64,000 bases of DNA from Colwellia echini (GTDB taxonomy: Bacteria > Pseudomonadota > Gammaproteobacteria > Enterobacterales > Alteromonadaceae): contig NZ_PJAI02000015.1 of assembly GCF_002843355.2 (NCBI RefSeq), positions 41,539 through 105,538 of the forward strand, written 5' to 3'. The notes under the pieces were generated by a model. The model was not told the DNA's origin, did no database searches, and saw only the letters and a list, made by a program, of their open reading frames with translations. Below are positions 37,771 to 47,512 of the stretch, one piece after another. Position 1 is the first letter of the stretch. Each line of letters begins with the position of its first letter. A program made the translations under genes and the position numbers.

Positions 37771-38111
37771 TATTGTGGCTCTAATTCTTGAACGGTTGAT
37801 GGACCCGTTTCTGATTCATATACTGGCTTTTCTTTGGTTTGACCTGCCTCTAAACTTTTTGGCATATCTGACGGAGCAACCAAGCCTTCTAACTCGTTCC
37901 AGCTTTGTTCAGTATTTTTTTCTTCGTTTAGTTCTTTGCTTTCGCTGCTATTTTCTGCCGCAGTTGCATCTGAAGAAACGGGCTCAGGCGGTGTTTGATA
38001 TAAAGGGCCTTTTATACCACAAGCCGTTAAAAAAAGAGTCGCAGAAAAGGCCAGTAAAAGTGATTTAAGAGATAACTTAAAATGTAAATAACGAGAAGTA
38101 TTGCTACACAT
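37770..38111 (-). CDS. lptM: LPS translocon maturation lipoprotein LptM (YifL)
   Basis: The 113-residue protein has a signal peptide with lipobox LTAC at about residue 31 followed by [13 protein letters not shown], the conserved mature start of LptM/YifL. In E. coli LptM helps mature the LptD outer-membrane translocon. Here a long acidic Ser/Glu-rich tail makes it clearly longer than the E. coli protein. It leads the dapF operon and is divergent from cyaY. Confidence 0.88.
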   Translation of the reverse strand: MCSNTSRYLHFKLSLKSLLLAFSATLFLTACGIKGPLYQTPPEPVSSDATAAENSSESKELNEEKNTEQSWNELEGLVAPSDMPKSLEAGQTKEKPVYESETGPSTVQELEPQ

Positions 38112-38363
38112 GATGATTTTTGCCGTGAATTTCGTTTAAAGCATAGTTTTAAACCATGCTCTATCTATATTTTTTTTGTCTGATTACTATTATACTCACA
38201 TGCTTATAAACAATTATACCAATTATGATAAGTTTATTTTCGAATAAAGAGTCAATAAAACCTTGGTTAATTTAGCGTTTAACTGATGGTTTAGCTAAGG
38301 GCTTAACTTAAGTTTTCACTTAAGGTTTAACTAAGCCGAATAACTTTCTTTAAAGGACAGGCA
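38112..38363. promoter_or_regulatory. Divergent promoter region between lptM and cyaY
   Basis: This 252-base AT-rich gap has no gene. Direct and inverted copies of GTTTAACTAAG-like sequence occur at about 38275-38336. Both operon promoters must lie here, but I could not place them with confidence. Confidence 0.4.
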
Positions 38364-38684
38364 ATGAACGATAGCCAATACAACATAATAGCCGAAGATT
38401 TACTTCTAGCGGTAGAAGAAGCCATTGAAGACTCTGGCGTTGATATAGATTACGAAGGTGTCGGTGGATTATTAACGCTGACCTTTAAAAATGGCACTAA
38501 AGTTATTATTAACAAACAAGCTCCGTTAAAAGAAATATGGGTCGCCACTAAATTTAATGGTCACCACTTTGCTTACACCGACGGTGTTTGGATAGATAAA
38601 CGCGGTGGTGATGAGTTTTGGGAATTTTTATCAAAAGCCGTCAGCATACAAGCTGAAACTGAATTAACACTTGCTGCAGAGTAA
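38364..38684 (+). CDS. cyaY: Frataxin-like iron donor CyaY
   Basis: The 106-residue protein has the frataxin fold signature: an acidic first helix (AEDLLLAVEEAIEDSGVDID) that binds iron, followed by strands with GTKVIINKQAPLKEIWVAT and GHHFAYTDGVWID. CyaY regulates iron supply in iron-sulfur cluster assembly. AAAGGA precedes the ATG. It lies just upstream of hemC. Confidence 0.95.
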   Translation: MNDSQYNIIAEDLLLAVEEAIEDSGVDIDYEGVGGLLTLTFKNGTKVIINKQAPLKEIWVATKFNGHHFAYTDGVWIDKRGGDEFWEFLSKAVSIQAETELTLAAE

Positions 38685-38773
38685 CAAGCTTACATTTGTA
38701 CAAATAAGTTTTCACCCTATATTAAATCTGAAAAGATTAAATCGAACAGCATTAAATAAACCGGATATAACAA

Positions 38774-39718
38774 ATGAATAACACCACAGTACGCATTGCT
38801 ACCCGTAAAAGCGCCCTCGCCTTATGGCAAGCAGAATACGTAAAAGCACAACTTGAACATTTTCATGCCGGTATTACTGTTGAATTAGTACCCATGACCA
38901 CTAAAGGCGATGTTATTTTAGACACGCCATTAGCCAAAGTTGGTGGTAAAGGGTTATTTGTTAAAGAACTTGAAGTTGCCATGCTTGAAGATCGCGCAGA
39001 TATTGCAGTGCATTCAATGAAAGATGTTCCAGTAGAATTTCCTGAAGGTTTGGGTTTAGAAGTTATTTGTCCGCGTGAAGATCCCCGTGATGCTTTTGTT
39101 TCAAATTCTATTAAATCATTAGCCGATTTACCTGAAGGTGCCATTGTTGGTACTTCAAGTTTACGACGCCAGTGTCAATTAAAAGCAAATCGCCCCGATT
39201 TAGACATTCGAGATTTACGCGGTAATGTAAATACTCGTTTGCGCAAATTAGATGACGGTGAATACGACGCCATTATTCTCGCTGCTGCAGGTTTAATTCG
39301 TTTAAAAATGAGTGACCGTATTCAACAATTTATCGAACCTGAAGAAATGCTTCCCGCCAATGGCCAAGGCGCTGTAGGTATTGAATGTCGTAGTGATGAT
39401 GAAAATATTAAAACCTTATTAGCTCCATTAGAATGTAGCGCAACTCGTATACGTGTTTTAGCTGAGCGAGCAATGAACAGAGCCTTGCAAGGTGGCTGTC
39501 AGGTTCCTATTGGTAGTTACGGCGTAATTTCAGCAGATGGGAAAGACCTTTATTTACGCGGTTTAGTTGGTGCAGTAGATGGCAGTGAAATGATTGAAAG
39601 TGAAATTACCGGTCCTGTTGAAGACGGTGAAATTCTTGGTAATAAACTAGCACAAGAGTTACTTAGCCGTGGCGCAGATAAGATATTAACGCAAGTTTAT
39701 GCTGATAATGACATCTAA
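38774..39718 (+). CDS. hemC: Hydroxymethylbilane synthase
   Basis: The 314-residue enzyme joins four porphobilinogen units into hydroxymethylbilane. It starts with [19 protein letters not shown], has [21 protein letters not shown] and [13 protein letters not shown], and the dipyrromethane-cofactor cysteine lies in [13 protein letters not shown] (about residue 242). It opens the hemCDXY run, which feeds haem synthesis. Confidence 0.97.
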   Translation: MNNTTVRIATRKSALALWQAEYVKAQLEHFHAGITVELVPMTTKGDVILDTPLAKVGGKGLFVKELEVAMLEDRADIAVHSMKDVPVEFPEGLGLEVICPREDPRDAFVSNSIKSLADLPEGAIVGTSSLRRQCQLKANRPDLDIRDLRGNVNTRLRKLDDGEYDAIILAAAGLIRLKMSDRIQQFIEPEEMLPANGQGAVGIECRSDDENIKTLLAPLECSATRIRVLAERAMNRALQGGCQVPIGSYGVISADGKDLYLRGLVGAVDGSEMIESEITGPVEDGEILGNKLAQELLSRGADKILTQVYADNDI

Positions 39719-39801
39719 AGCGATTAGTTAGCTTGATACCTTATTCAAAATAACTTGTTCAAAATTGTTTAATAATAACTTAAGAGTAAGACCTAAAGTT
39801 A

Positions 39802-40737
39802 ATGACTTACTTAACATCTAAAAAAGTACAGCCTAAACCAGAACAACTAGTGAGCAACTCGCAAGAAACAATGCTTGATGCTCGCGCAGGTGAGCCACTT
39901 AAGGTGTTAATTACTCGCCCCAAAGCCAAAGCCGAACAACTTGCCATATTACTGGCAAACAACGGCATAAATAGTGTTAGCCAAACATTATTTGATTATC
40001 AAGCAAACGCTTGCGCTAATGCCATAAGCCAAGCGATAGAAAATGCTGAAACACTTATTTTTGTTAGCGCTGCAGCGGTTGAGTTTGCTAATGCCAGCTA
40101 CCCGTTAATTAATTCTTTGCTAACAAGTCAGCAGGTAGATGATAGCGAATTTAATAATTCGAATGATGAGCCAGACTCCGAAACAAAAACCACACCTAAA
40201 ATTACACTTAAAATAACGCCAAAAACAATTTTTGCGGTAGGTAATGCCACTAAACAAGCCCTACTTGCTTTAGGTATTAGCAATATAATATCGCCGCCAG
40301 CAGAACAAGAACACAGCGAAGGTTTGCTGAAACTCCCGCAATTAGCTAATGTAATTAATGATAAAATACTTATTATTAGAGGGAATGGCGGTCGTGAGCA
40401 TATTGCCAATACATTACGCCAGCGCGGTGCAAATGTTAATTATATTGAAAGCTACCAACGTGTTTGGCGAACATTACCAATAAATACCGCGAAGCAATGG
40501 CGAGCACAACAAATAAACTGTATTGTCGTTACTAGTAACGATATATTATTAGCATTATATAAATATTTAGTAAGCGCAACCGACCCAACAGATAACTATT
40601 GGCAGTCTCAATGTTTATGGGTAGTCATTAGTGAGCGCATTGAAAAAAATGCAAAAGAGTTAGGCTTAGCTCAAGTTATAAATACTGGTAGCGCTAATTC
40701 ACAAGTACTATGCAATAAGCTGCAAACACTTTCTTGA
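39802..40737 (+). CDS. hemD: Uroporphyrinogen-III synthase
   Basis: The 311-residue protein closes and inverts ring D of hydroxymethylbilane. The core starts at LKVLITRPKAKAEQLAILL (about residue 32), and further family segments are ETLIFVSAAAVEFA and ILIIRGNGGREHI. An N-terminal extension of about 30 residues and an internal Ser/Asp-rich to Thr/Lys-rich insertion (about 112-135) make it longer than usual. An internal ATG at 39871 could be the true start. The position after hemC is typical. Confidence 0.92.
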   Translation: MTYLTSKKVQPKPEQLVSNSQETMLDARAGEPLKVLITRPKAKAEQLAILLANNGINSVSQTLFDYQANACANAISQAIENAETLIFVSAAAVEFANASYPLINSLLTSQQVDDSEFNNSNDEPDSETKTTPKITLKITPKTIFAVGNATKQALLALGISNIISPPAEQEHSEGLLKLPQLANVINDKILIIRGNGGREHIANTLRQRGANVNYIESYQRVWRTLPINTAKQWRAQQINCIVVTSNDILLALYKYLVSATDPTDNYWQSQCLWVVISERIEKNAKELGLAQVINTGSANSQVLCNKLQTLS

Positions 40738-40815
40738 TAGCTAAACTTAATCAGAAAACCGCTTAAGTTTAGCTATCAAATAAATAACAATGTAAAAAAC
40801 ATGGAATTGAGAATT

Positions 40816-42204
40816 ATGTCGGATAAAGAAGTTTATAAAAACACACTATCGGCTAATGGTATTTCTGAAAAGAAAAATACCGAAAAGGATACTGCGGATA
40901 AAGTAACTGAAAAGGTAACGGCTACCGATAAACAATCAAGTAGCGATAAAGCTCCCAATGCTAGCACTACAAAAAATTCCGTTTATAAAACACCTTCATC
41001 GTCCGTAAATAAAACCAATAATACTGCCGAGAAAAAACCTGGTAAGAAAACAGCTATTCTCGCCTTAGTTGTTGCTTCAATAAGTATTTGTGGCTCTGTT
41101 GCTCATTATGTTTGGCAACAGCAACAAACTGACTATCGCTTTGCGGCATTAGGTCAAAAAAATCAACAAGCAATAGAGCAAAACCAAGCGCTGCTTGAAA
41201 ATAGTTTAACGGCTGAATTTAATCGCCAACTCAAGCAACAATTACAACAGCAAAACCAAGCAACTAGCTTGTCACAAAAAGAAGCCAAACAAGCTCAAAT
41301 AGATACCGAAAACCAAATTGCCCAATTAACGACACAACTCAGTAAAATAGAACAACAAGTTAGTCAGCGTGACCCAAGTGATTGGTTACTTCACGAAGCA
41401 GATTACCTAGTGCGTGTAGCAGCACGAACCATGTGGCTTGAAAAAGACACCAAAGCCGCTATTAGTTTATTACGTGATGCTGACAATCGATTAAAAGAGC
41501 TTGACCAGCCTAAGTTTTTATCAATTCGAGCATTAATTAATGAAGATATTGAAGAGCTAGCATTAATGCCTGAATTAACTGTTCAAGAAGCAATTTTGAC
41601 TTTAATGGCATTGAACAAACAAATACCTAATTTAACCTTAGCTGGGGTTAATTTAGCAGAAGCGCTTGATGCGCCGAAAGAAGACTTTACCCTATCAAAT
41701 GATATTGGTGATTGGCGCTCAAATCTTGCTAAAACCTGGGACAAATTTTTAAAGGACTTTATTACCGTTCGCCGCAGAACTGGTATGGTTGAACCGCTAA
41801 TGTCTCCTGATCAACAACAACACTTAAGACAAAATTTAAGCCTTAAAGTACAATTAGTTGAATGGGCGGCGAGCGAACATAAAAAAGAAATTTATCAACA
41901 AACCCTGTTAGATATTCAACAATGGCTAAATGAATTTTTTGATATGAACGCTACCATTAACAAAAATTTCTATAACGCTATTGAACAGCTTAAAGGCGAA
42001 GTTATTTATTACAATTATCCAAACGATTTACGCTCATTAGTGGCAATAAAACGCTTACTTCAAGATACTAAACAAGGTTTACAGCGCCCAGTTAATAAAT
42101 CAGAAAGTAAAGTAAGAGGCGAAGCAATTAAGCCACCAATGGACAAGCCTCAAATTGAAGACCGACGAGCTGCTGAGAAAAACGTGACAGGAGATCAACA
42201 ATGA
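40816..42204 (+). CDS. hemX: HemX-like membrane protein
   Basis: The likely start at 40816 (MSDKEVYKN) follows a GAG; an ATG 15 bases upstream is an alternative. About 462 residues: a long Lys/Thr/Ser-rich cytoplasmic stretch, one membrane helix (about residues 80-97, TAILALVVASISICGSVAHY), a coiled coil rich in Gln (about 100-190), and a periplasmic domain (DWLLHEADYLVRVAARTMWLE). HemX is annotated as a C-methyltransferase in some genomes, but this form lacks that domain. Its role in haem synthesis is unclear. Confidence 0.9.
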   Translation: MSDKEVYKNTLSANGISEKKNTEKDTADKVTEKVTATDKQSSSDKAPNASTTKNSVYKTPSSSVNKTNNTAEKKPGKKTAILALVVASISICGSVAHYVWQQQQTDYRFAALGQKNQQAIEQNQALLENSLTAEFNRQLKQQLQQQNQATSLSQKEAKQAQIDTENQIAQLTTQLSKIEQQVSQRDPSDWLLHEADYLVRVAARTMWLEKDTKAAISLLRDADNRLKELDQPKFLSIRALINEDIEELALMPELTVQEAILTLMALNKQIPNLTLAGVNLAEALDAPKEDFTLSNDIGDWRSNLAKTWDKFLKDFITVRRRTGMVEPLMSPDQQQHLRQNLSLKVQLVEWAASEHKKEIYQQTLLDIQQWLNEFFDMNATINKNFYNAIEQLKGEVIYYNYPNDLRSLVAIKRLLQDTKQGLQRPVNKSESKVRGEAIKPPMDKPQIEDRRAAEKNVTGDQQ

Positions 42205-43412
42205 TCCGTATTATCATTGCCTTAGTTATCTTTCTTGGCGCAATGGCAATTAGCCCACTGTTAATTGATGAAAAGGGCTACATTCTCATTGCGATGGGCA
42301 ACACCACTATTGAGTTAACAGTTTTATCTGCCGGCATAATGCTTACCCTGTTGTTTATTGGCCTTATCTTTGGTTTAAAAATATTTCGTGGCACATTGAA
42401 TTTCAGTTTTGGGGCTTGGAATAAAATGGCTTTTGCAGGGCAGCGTAAAGGTATCGCAAACTTCAACAAAGGTCTTGCTGCCTATATGCTTGAAGACTTT
42501 AGCCAAGCTGAAGAGCTCTTCGCGAAAAGTGCTATTCCGTCGAAAAGAAAACAAAGTGCTTATTTACTGGCAGCATCGGCTTCAGCCAAGTTAGAACTCG
42601 ACAGAAATACTAATCATTATTTAGCGCTTCTTGAACAAGAAACCATGAAGCTTGATGATGTTGGTTTAGAAAGTGTGTTAGTAAACATCAAATTATTAAT
42701 GAACCAACATAAACCAGAAACTTACGCCAAAGCACGAGAAATTATTGATGAACATCATAAGCAAATAGGTCACGATAGTCGGTTATTATCTCTTGAAATT
42801 GATTTGTGTATTATCGAGCAACGTTTCGCTCAAGCAATCGATTATTTAACTGCTGCACGAAAAAGCAAACTTATTACTGATGAAACAATATTAACTTGGG
42901 AAGCAGCTGCTTATTACGGTAGTTTTAAAGAAAGTATTAAACGCCACGACACTAATGACTTGCAAGATAATTGGAATGGATTAGGTCGCAAAATTAAACA
43001 GCGCGAAGCGGTAGTACTGGCTTACTGTAAAGTATTGGCTGAAAACAACATTGTTGAAACATTAAATGACATTTTAATACCTATTTTTAAAAAGTCCGCG
43101 AGTGGTGAGTTTCTAAAAACAATCCGCGATTTACCAATACTGCATGCCGATAAACTTATCGCCCTTGCACAAAAACAGCTACAGCAGAATATTCACAGTG
43201 GTAAATGGTTAAGTTGTTTAGGACATTTGGCACTGAACAGTGGCCAATATTCGCTAGCTGAAAAGTCATTTCTTAGCTTAATAAAGCTAGAAGAAAAAGA
43301 ATACGGTAGACAATACGACAAACAAGATTTACAAGCGCTAGCAAAAGCTTACAGTAAACAAAGTTTATATCAAGCGGCTGATGCTACGTGGTTAAAAGCG
43401 AGTAGTTTATAA
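42201..43412 (+). CDS. hemY: HemY-like TPR membrane protein
   Basis: The 403-residue protein has two N-terminal membrane helices (about residues 2-20 and 38-60) and a TPR-rich body starting at KGIANFNKGLAAYMLEDFSQAEELFAKSA. It overlaps the hemX stop by four bases (ATGA), so the two are translationally coupled. HemY of this type is unrelated to protoporphyrinogen oxidase. It is thought to scaffold late haem synthesis at the membrane. Confidence 0.92.
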   Translation: MIRIIIALVIFLGAMAISPLLIDEKGYILIAMGNTTIELTVLSAGIMLTLLFIGLIFGLKIFRGTLNFSFGAWNKMAFAGQRKGIANFNKGLAAYMLEDFSQAEELFAKSAIPSKRKQSAYLLAASASAKLELDRNTNHYLALLEQETMKLDDVGLESVLVNIKLLMNQHKPETYAKAREIIDEHHKQIGHDSRLLSLEIDLCIIEQRFAQAIDYLTAARKSKLITDETILTWEAAAYYGSFKESIKRHDTNDLQDNWNGLGRKIKQREAVVLAYCKVLAENNIVETLNDILIPIFKKSASGEFLKTIRDLPILHADKLIALAQKQLQQNIHSGKWLSCLGHLALNSGQYSLAEKSFLSLIKLEEKEYGRQYDKQDLQALAKAYSKQSLYQAADATWLKASSL

Positions 43413-43547
43413 GAACAGTTGTCACTACCCACATAGGCAACGTTATGATAAAAAGATATTTATATAACCTAAAGCCAACCTCTTCAAAGTGTCCTGTTGG
43501 GGAGCCATTGTTTTTAAATTATTTATTTCAATCTAAATTACCAACTA

Positions 43548-43573
43548 CACTCCCGATAAGTACCTCGGGAGTG
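43548..43573. terminator. Hairpin between hemY and the DUF3565 gene
   Basis: CACTCCCGA (43548-43556) pairs perfectly with TCGGGAGTG (43565-43573) around an 8-base loop. No T run follows on either strand, so terminator function is uncertain. It lies between convergent genes. Confidence 0.45.
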
Positions 43574-43600
43574 ACAATTTCGCTATAGACAACCCTACTA

Positions 43601-43807
43601 TCAGCACTTGTCTTTTGGCGCGCCTTCATCACACTTTTTACATTTCAACTCATGCCCCAACATGCTTTTTCGCCCGCTAGGTGAAGTAACCCAAAGTCGA
43701 TTAATAAAAGGAGGTTTGTGTCTCACATGCTGAAAATGGCCGCAGCTTAACTCTGCAACCCAATGATGTTCTTCGTCTTGATGATACCCACAAATAGCTT
43801 GTTTCAT
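43601..43807 (-). CDS. DUF3565 small cysteine-rich protein
   Basis: The 68-residue protein matches DUF3565: KQAICGYHQDEEHHWVAELS, CGHFQHVRHKPPF and a final CKKC pair. Four or more cysteines and several histidines suggest a zinc-binding fold. The function is unknown. The start lies in a short tandem repeat that also carries two earlier ATGs. Confidence 0.82.
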   Translation of the reverse strand: MKQAICGYHQDEEHHWVAELSCGHFQHVRHKPPFINRLWVTSPSGRKSMLGHELKCKKCDEGAPKDKC

Positions 43808-43871
43808 ACTTGGTTCATACTTGGTTCATAACTTAATTGATAGCTTAATTGATAACTTGGTTCATTGATTC
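43805..43871. repeat. 11-12 base tandem repeats before the DUF3565 gene
   Basis: Units of the form ACTTGGTTCAT occur twice, then two AACTTAATTGAT-like units, then ACTTGGTTCAT again. On the minus strand each unit places an ATGAACCAAG near the ribosome-binding region, so several competing ATGs precede the real start. Confidence 0.7.
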
Positions 43872-43873
43872 GG

Positions 43874-44629
43874 TCATATCTTGGGTAATAGCTTTCTTCC
43901 GGTAGACAAAAAATGTACCCAGTCACTACGGTTGCGCTTTGTACTTTCATTAACAGCAAGCTGATAGTTATAGGGCACTTTAATGTTTTGAACTCTCCAT
44001 GCTCCGTTAATTTTTTCAACTATCGAATAAGACGCATGATAACTATAATTTTCCATAGAATGAATCACAGGCTCATCATCGGTATAAGCTTGTAGCCCTA
44101 CACTTCCGGGGTTTACAACTAATTGGCTACTACTTAAGTTTACTGCTCTTGGCGTGTGGGTATGACCACAACAAATGAGTTTCGAGCTTTGACCCGCTAA
44201 CAAATCTATAATCTCACTATCTGAGCGCAGCATCGCATGGCCTTGACTGACATCCTCTAACAAATAAATCAAATCACTTTTTGGCGTGCCATGACAAAAA
44301 TATACCTCGTCATTTACTTGTTTATCAAAAGGTAATGATTTCATCCAATCTAAAGGTTTAGCGCCTAAATCATCTAAAATGAATTGCATGGTTGGATTGG
44401 CTTCAATTTCTGCTTGGGTAGATTCATATATCTGGCGATCTTGATTACCTGAAATAGTAACAAACTCATGCTCCATCAATAACTCAAAGGTCGCTTTGGG
44501 CGCTATAGGACCATAAAGAATATCGCCAAGGTTAGCTTTTAGATCTACAGAATGTTTTGCTACATCTTTGAGAACCGCATCGAGTGCGTAAACATTGCTA
44601 TGGATATCTGATAATAAGGCTATTTTCAT
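43874..44629 (-). CDS. Calcineurin-like metallophosphoesterase
   Basis: The 251-residue protein shows the metal-binding motifs of the family: ALLSDIHSNVYALDAVL (D-x-H), ANLGDILYGP (GD), TISGNQDRQI (GN-D), and CGHTHTPRAVN with VVNPGSVGLQ. Small proteins of this type hydrolyse phosphodiesters. The start directly abuts the stop of the lipoprotein gene upstream, so it is in the same operon. The physiological substrate is unknown. Confidence 0.88.
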   Translation of the reverse strand: MKIALLSDIHSNVYALDAVLKDVAKHSVDLKANLGDILYGPIAPKATFELLMEHEFVTISGNQDRQIYESTQAEIEANPTMQFILDDLGAKPLDWMKSLPFDKQVNDEVYFCHGTPKSDLIYLLEDVSQGHAMLRSDSEIIDLLAGQSSKLICCGHTHTPRAVNLSSSQLVVNPGSVGLQAYTDDEPVIHSMENYSYHASYSIVEKINGAWRVQNIKVPYNYQLAVNESTKRNRSDWVHFLSTGRKLLPKI

Positions 44630-45094
44630 TTAATCATTGCCGGGGTATTCTTTTATATAACGAGTAATATCTTCAGCTGTTGCTAACGAGAATTCCAGTG
44701 TTGACAGAGTACTTTGATTACCAAAACTATAGACCCCGTTACCTTTTGAAGTGAAGGTAATATTTTCCACATAACTACTTTCAGCAGCAATAGAAAGCAT
44801 AATAGGGTAATTTACAACTGAAGGATCACCTTCATACTTTTTCGCCACGTAAGTTAAATCATTCATGCCTGACCACACGACAAATGCAATTTCATTATTT
44901 GAAATTTTGTAAAAATGACCATTTACAAGTTCAATAAAAACTATGTTTTTACAAATATCAATTTGTTGTGTTGAACCATGACAATTATTTTTAGTAATTT
45001 TATATACACCAATTATATTTTCTGTTTTATTGAACGACGAACATCCGAATATGAGTATGCATGTAAATGCTACAAGTAATATTTTATGATACAT
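44630..45094 (-). CDS. Small lipoprotein, possible immunity protein
   Basis: The 154-residue protein has a lipoprotein signal ending LIFGC-S. The mature part (IIGVYKITKNNCHGSTQQID, FVVWSGMNDLTYVAKKYEGD) matches no family I know. It starts 6 bases after the L,D-transpeptidase-like gene. A periplasmic lipoprotein paired with a cell-wall enzyme without a signal peptide is the layout of effector/immunity modules, but this is inference. Confidence 0.7.
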   Translation of the reverse strand: MYHKILLVAFTCILIFGCSSFNKTENIIGVYKITKNNCHGSTQQIDICKNIVFIELVNGHFYKISNNEIAFVVWSGMNDLTYVAKKYEGDPSVVNYPIMLSIAAESSYVENITFTSKGNGVYSFGNQSTLSTLEFSLATAEDITRYIKEYPGND

Positions 45095-45100
45095 TTCAAC

Positions 45101-45493
45101 CTACCAAGAGTAATCTAGAGTAATTCTTGTTTTACTATCAACCCATTCGTATATGGCTTTAGCATCACCCATTTCGACATGTATACACCCTCCTGTAGGA
45201 CCTCCGTTACCAGAAAATGTCGCTGGATTAGGCCATTCATGAATAAAAATGCCACGTTGCCCCCAAATTAATATTGAAAAGTTCATGACGCATGGCAATG
45301 TTACCCCTTCATAGTCACAAACATATTCTTGACTGAAATATGGATTAACTTTTGTTCCTTTTTTTAAAGGATCAATCGTCATATCGACAGGGTACTTTAA
45401 ACCTTTTTTCCCAAGACATTTGAAAGTTTTATAGCCTTTACACTCTAACTTCCCTTCACCTAACTCATTAAATTTAATGTGTATTCTTTTCAT
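45101..45493 (-). CDS. Small L,D-transpeptidase-like (YkuD) protein
   Basis: The 130-residue protein has no signal peptide or membrane segment. Its C-terminal half carries a YkuD-like active site: FIHEWPNP (His85) and TGGCIHVEMGDA (Cys103, His105). L,D-transpeptidases cross-link or cut peptidoglycan stems in the periplasm, so a form lacking an export signal could be delivered by a secretion system such as type VI, as known for Tlde1-type effectors. AAGGA precedes the ATG. A lipoprotein gene follows 6 bases downstream. Confidence 0.75.
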   Translation of the reverse strand: MKRIHIKFNELGEGKLECKGYKTFKCLGKKGLKYPVDMTIDPLKKGTKVNPYFSQEYVCDYEGVTLPCVMNFSILIWGQRGIFIHEWPNPATFSGNGGPTGGCIHVEMGDAKAIYEWVDSKTRITLDYSW

Positions 45494-45639
45494 TTTCTAT
45501 CCTTGTAAAAATAAGTATTTAAAAGCTAGCTAACAACTTATTATTGATAATTTTTATCAATAATATCCGTAAGTAACCACATAATTAACACTGAAACTAC
45601 TTATTTACAATATTTTGAAACAAAATACCTAATTATTAT

Positions 45640-47259
45640 TTACTTCGAAAATAACACTTTAAATTCTTTGGTTTTATCTTCACCATCTAAGCGTGAAAAG
45701 TTAATCAGTATGTCGTCTTTACCATCGCTATTTAAATCATTCACCACAACCTGTTTGCCATTTTTAGGCAATTGAGTGTCATAACTTACCGTATGTCGCT
45801 CAAAGTATTTTTTATCTTTCGTTGGTAGTTTAGCGAAGTAAACTTTTAACTCTTCGTCGTCATCAGACAAAACTAGATCTTTTAAGCCATCGCCGTTTAA
45901 ATCGGCTAATTCAACAACGCCATTACCACTTTTTCCTGAGCTTAGGCTAAAGGTCAGTTCAACATCTTTATGGATAATAGCTTTAGCTGGAAACTTATCT
46001 GCATCGTCCATTTTAAAAATGTATACATCTTGGTCGATTGCACCGCTGACTAAAGCGCCGATAATTTGTGTTAAGCCAATATCAAAGCCAGCCAGTAACA
46101 CTTCAAGTTTGCCGTCATTATCAATATCTACCAGTTCAAATTCCGTTAACGTGCCATCTTCATGAATTACGCTATCAGCTTGTAGTGCATAACTTAAAAT
46201 ACCGTTATTGTTTTTACCAAGATAGATTTCATAGTCGTTAACGCGATCAAGAACACCAGAAGCTTTGGTATAACGCACCACCATATCAATAATGCCATCG
46301 GCATTAACATCACGAAGCTCTTCAAGCTTGCGATACTCTAAATTACTTTGATCGAGTTGTTCGCCACTTTCATCACGCTTTGTCCACCAATCAATACCAC
46401 TGATACTATTGTTAATATCAACCCGAGTGTTTTTGCTATGAAACTGACTATTTTCTCGTTGCGGATAAACTGCTATTTCACCATCTTCGATAATAAATAT
46501 ATCTATTTTTTTATCAAAATTAACATCGGCAAAATATAGTTTAGTTTCGGTATAAGTAGCACCATTTGAGAAAACACGTATATTAGGTTTTATTGGTAAG
46601 GATTGCTTATCAAAGCTGCCCAAACCTTGGCCGATAAAAATATGCGCTTTAGCAAAATCGGCAATAACAACATCATCAAAAGCATCATTATTCAAATTTT
46701 GAATAAAATCTCCTCGGCTGATGAAGTTTACTTGCTCTTGCACATATAAAGACGCAAGACTGGTGAGTTTTTTGAATTTTGTATTTTGATAAATAGCTAA
46801 AGTGTCAGCTGATAGGAAGTAGATATTTTGTACTTTGGGTTTAATTACTTTACCTAACTCTTTATCCGGCTCTGTACCTGATTTATTAGTTTGATTTTTC
46901 ATTAATGGATTAGATAAGGTATGAGTGAGCGGTTCGCTTAAATCAAAACGATAGAATTGCTTAGGTATAATCGCTTGTTCAACAATTACATATTCATTTT
47001 TATCACTGTCTAAATGATAAATAATTAGCCAGCGATTACCTTTTTCATCAACAGAAAAGGTAACTAATTCTTTGCCGTTATCTGGGAGTACGTCTGCGGC
47101 AATAACTTCTTGGGTTAGTTGATAAGGTGACTTAACGATGATTTCGTTAAAATCAATATCATCTGCTTTACTCGAAAATGCAGTAAGTAACGTTACGCAA
47201 CTAAGGCTAAGAAACAGAGAAAATATATGTTTATTATTAAACAATAACGCTTTCTTCAT
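45640..47259 (-). CDS. Secreted FG-GAP/VCBS repeat protein
   Basis: The 539-residue protein has a signal peptide (about residues 12-32) and at least five repeats with Ca-binding-like loops: DVNFDKKIDIFII, DVNADGIIDMVVRY, DIDNDGKLEVLLAG, DLNGDGLKDLVLSDDD and DLNSDGKDDILINF. Such repeats fold as a beta-propeller. No enzyme domain is seen. The role is unknown; it may bind carbohydrate or protein outside the cell. Confidence 0.85.
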   Translation of the reverse strand: MKKALLFNNKHIFSLFLSLSCVTLLTAFSSKADDIDFNEIIVKSPYQLTQEVIAADVLPDNGKELVTFSVDEKGNRWLIIYHLDSDKNEYVIVEQAIIPKQFYRFDLSEPLTHTLSNPLMKNQTNKSGTEPDKELGKVIKPKVQNIYFLSADTLAIYQNTKFKKLTSLASLYVQEQVNFISRGDFIQNLNNDAFDDVVIADFAKAHIFIGQGLGSFDKQSLPIKPNIRVFSNGATYTETKLYFADVNFDKKIDIFIIEDGEIAVYPQRENSQFHSKNTRVDINNSISGIDWWTKRDESGEQLDQSNLEYRKLEELRDVNADGIIDMVVRYTKASGVLDRVNDYEIYLGKNNNGILSYALQADSVIHEDGTLTEFELVDIDNDGKLEVLLAGFDIGLTQIIGALVSGAIDQDVYIFKMDDADKFPAKAIIHKDVELTFSLSSGKSGNGVVELADLNGDGLKDLVLSDDDEELKVYFAKLPTKDKKYFERHTVSYDTQLPKNGKQVVVNDLNSDGKDDILINFSRLDGEDKTKEFKVLFSK

Positions 47260-47412
47260 AAAGTGAGATCCATATCAAAGGAGAAATTTAAGTTTTAGCT
47301 TTTATTGCTATAAGTAGAACATTAGAAAAACACTTAGTTCCTTAGCGCCAGCTTAAATTATCGACTGGCACTTATCATGAGTTGCTTAGCGCTTTACTTA
47401 TTTATCAACAAT

Positions 47413-47486
47413 CGACTTAGCTGTAACCCACATAATCGGCTTGTAATTTCTTAGCCTGAACTTATTCGGCCGCTCATCATGAGCGA
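47413..47486. repeat. Decayed duplicate of the kinase gene 3' end
   Basis: Positions 47413-47456 match 47509-47552 (the coding end of the kinase) at 38 of 44 positions. Read on the minus strand it encodes the same last residues, AKKLQADYVGYS and stop, with only synonymous changes before the stop. A further weak copy at about 47340-47400 shows the GCTAAG and CTCATGAT parts, so the gap is a decaying tandem series. Confidence 0.8.
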
Positions 47487-47512
47487 CTTAGCATTTTCCA
47501 CAAAAAATCGGC

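Noticed and set aside
43804..44019. A 71-codon minus-strand frame over the tandem repeats.
   Set aside because: It overlaps the phosphoesterase gene in another frame and its tail is only repeat-encoded.
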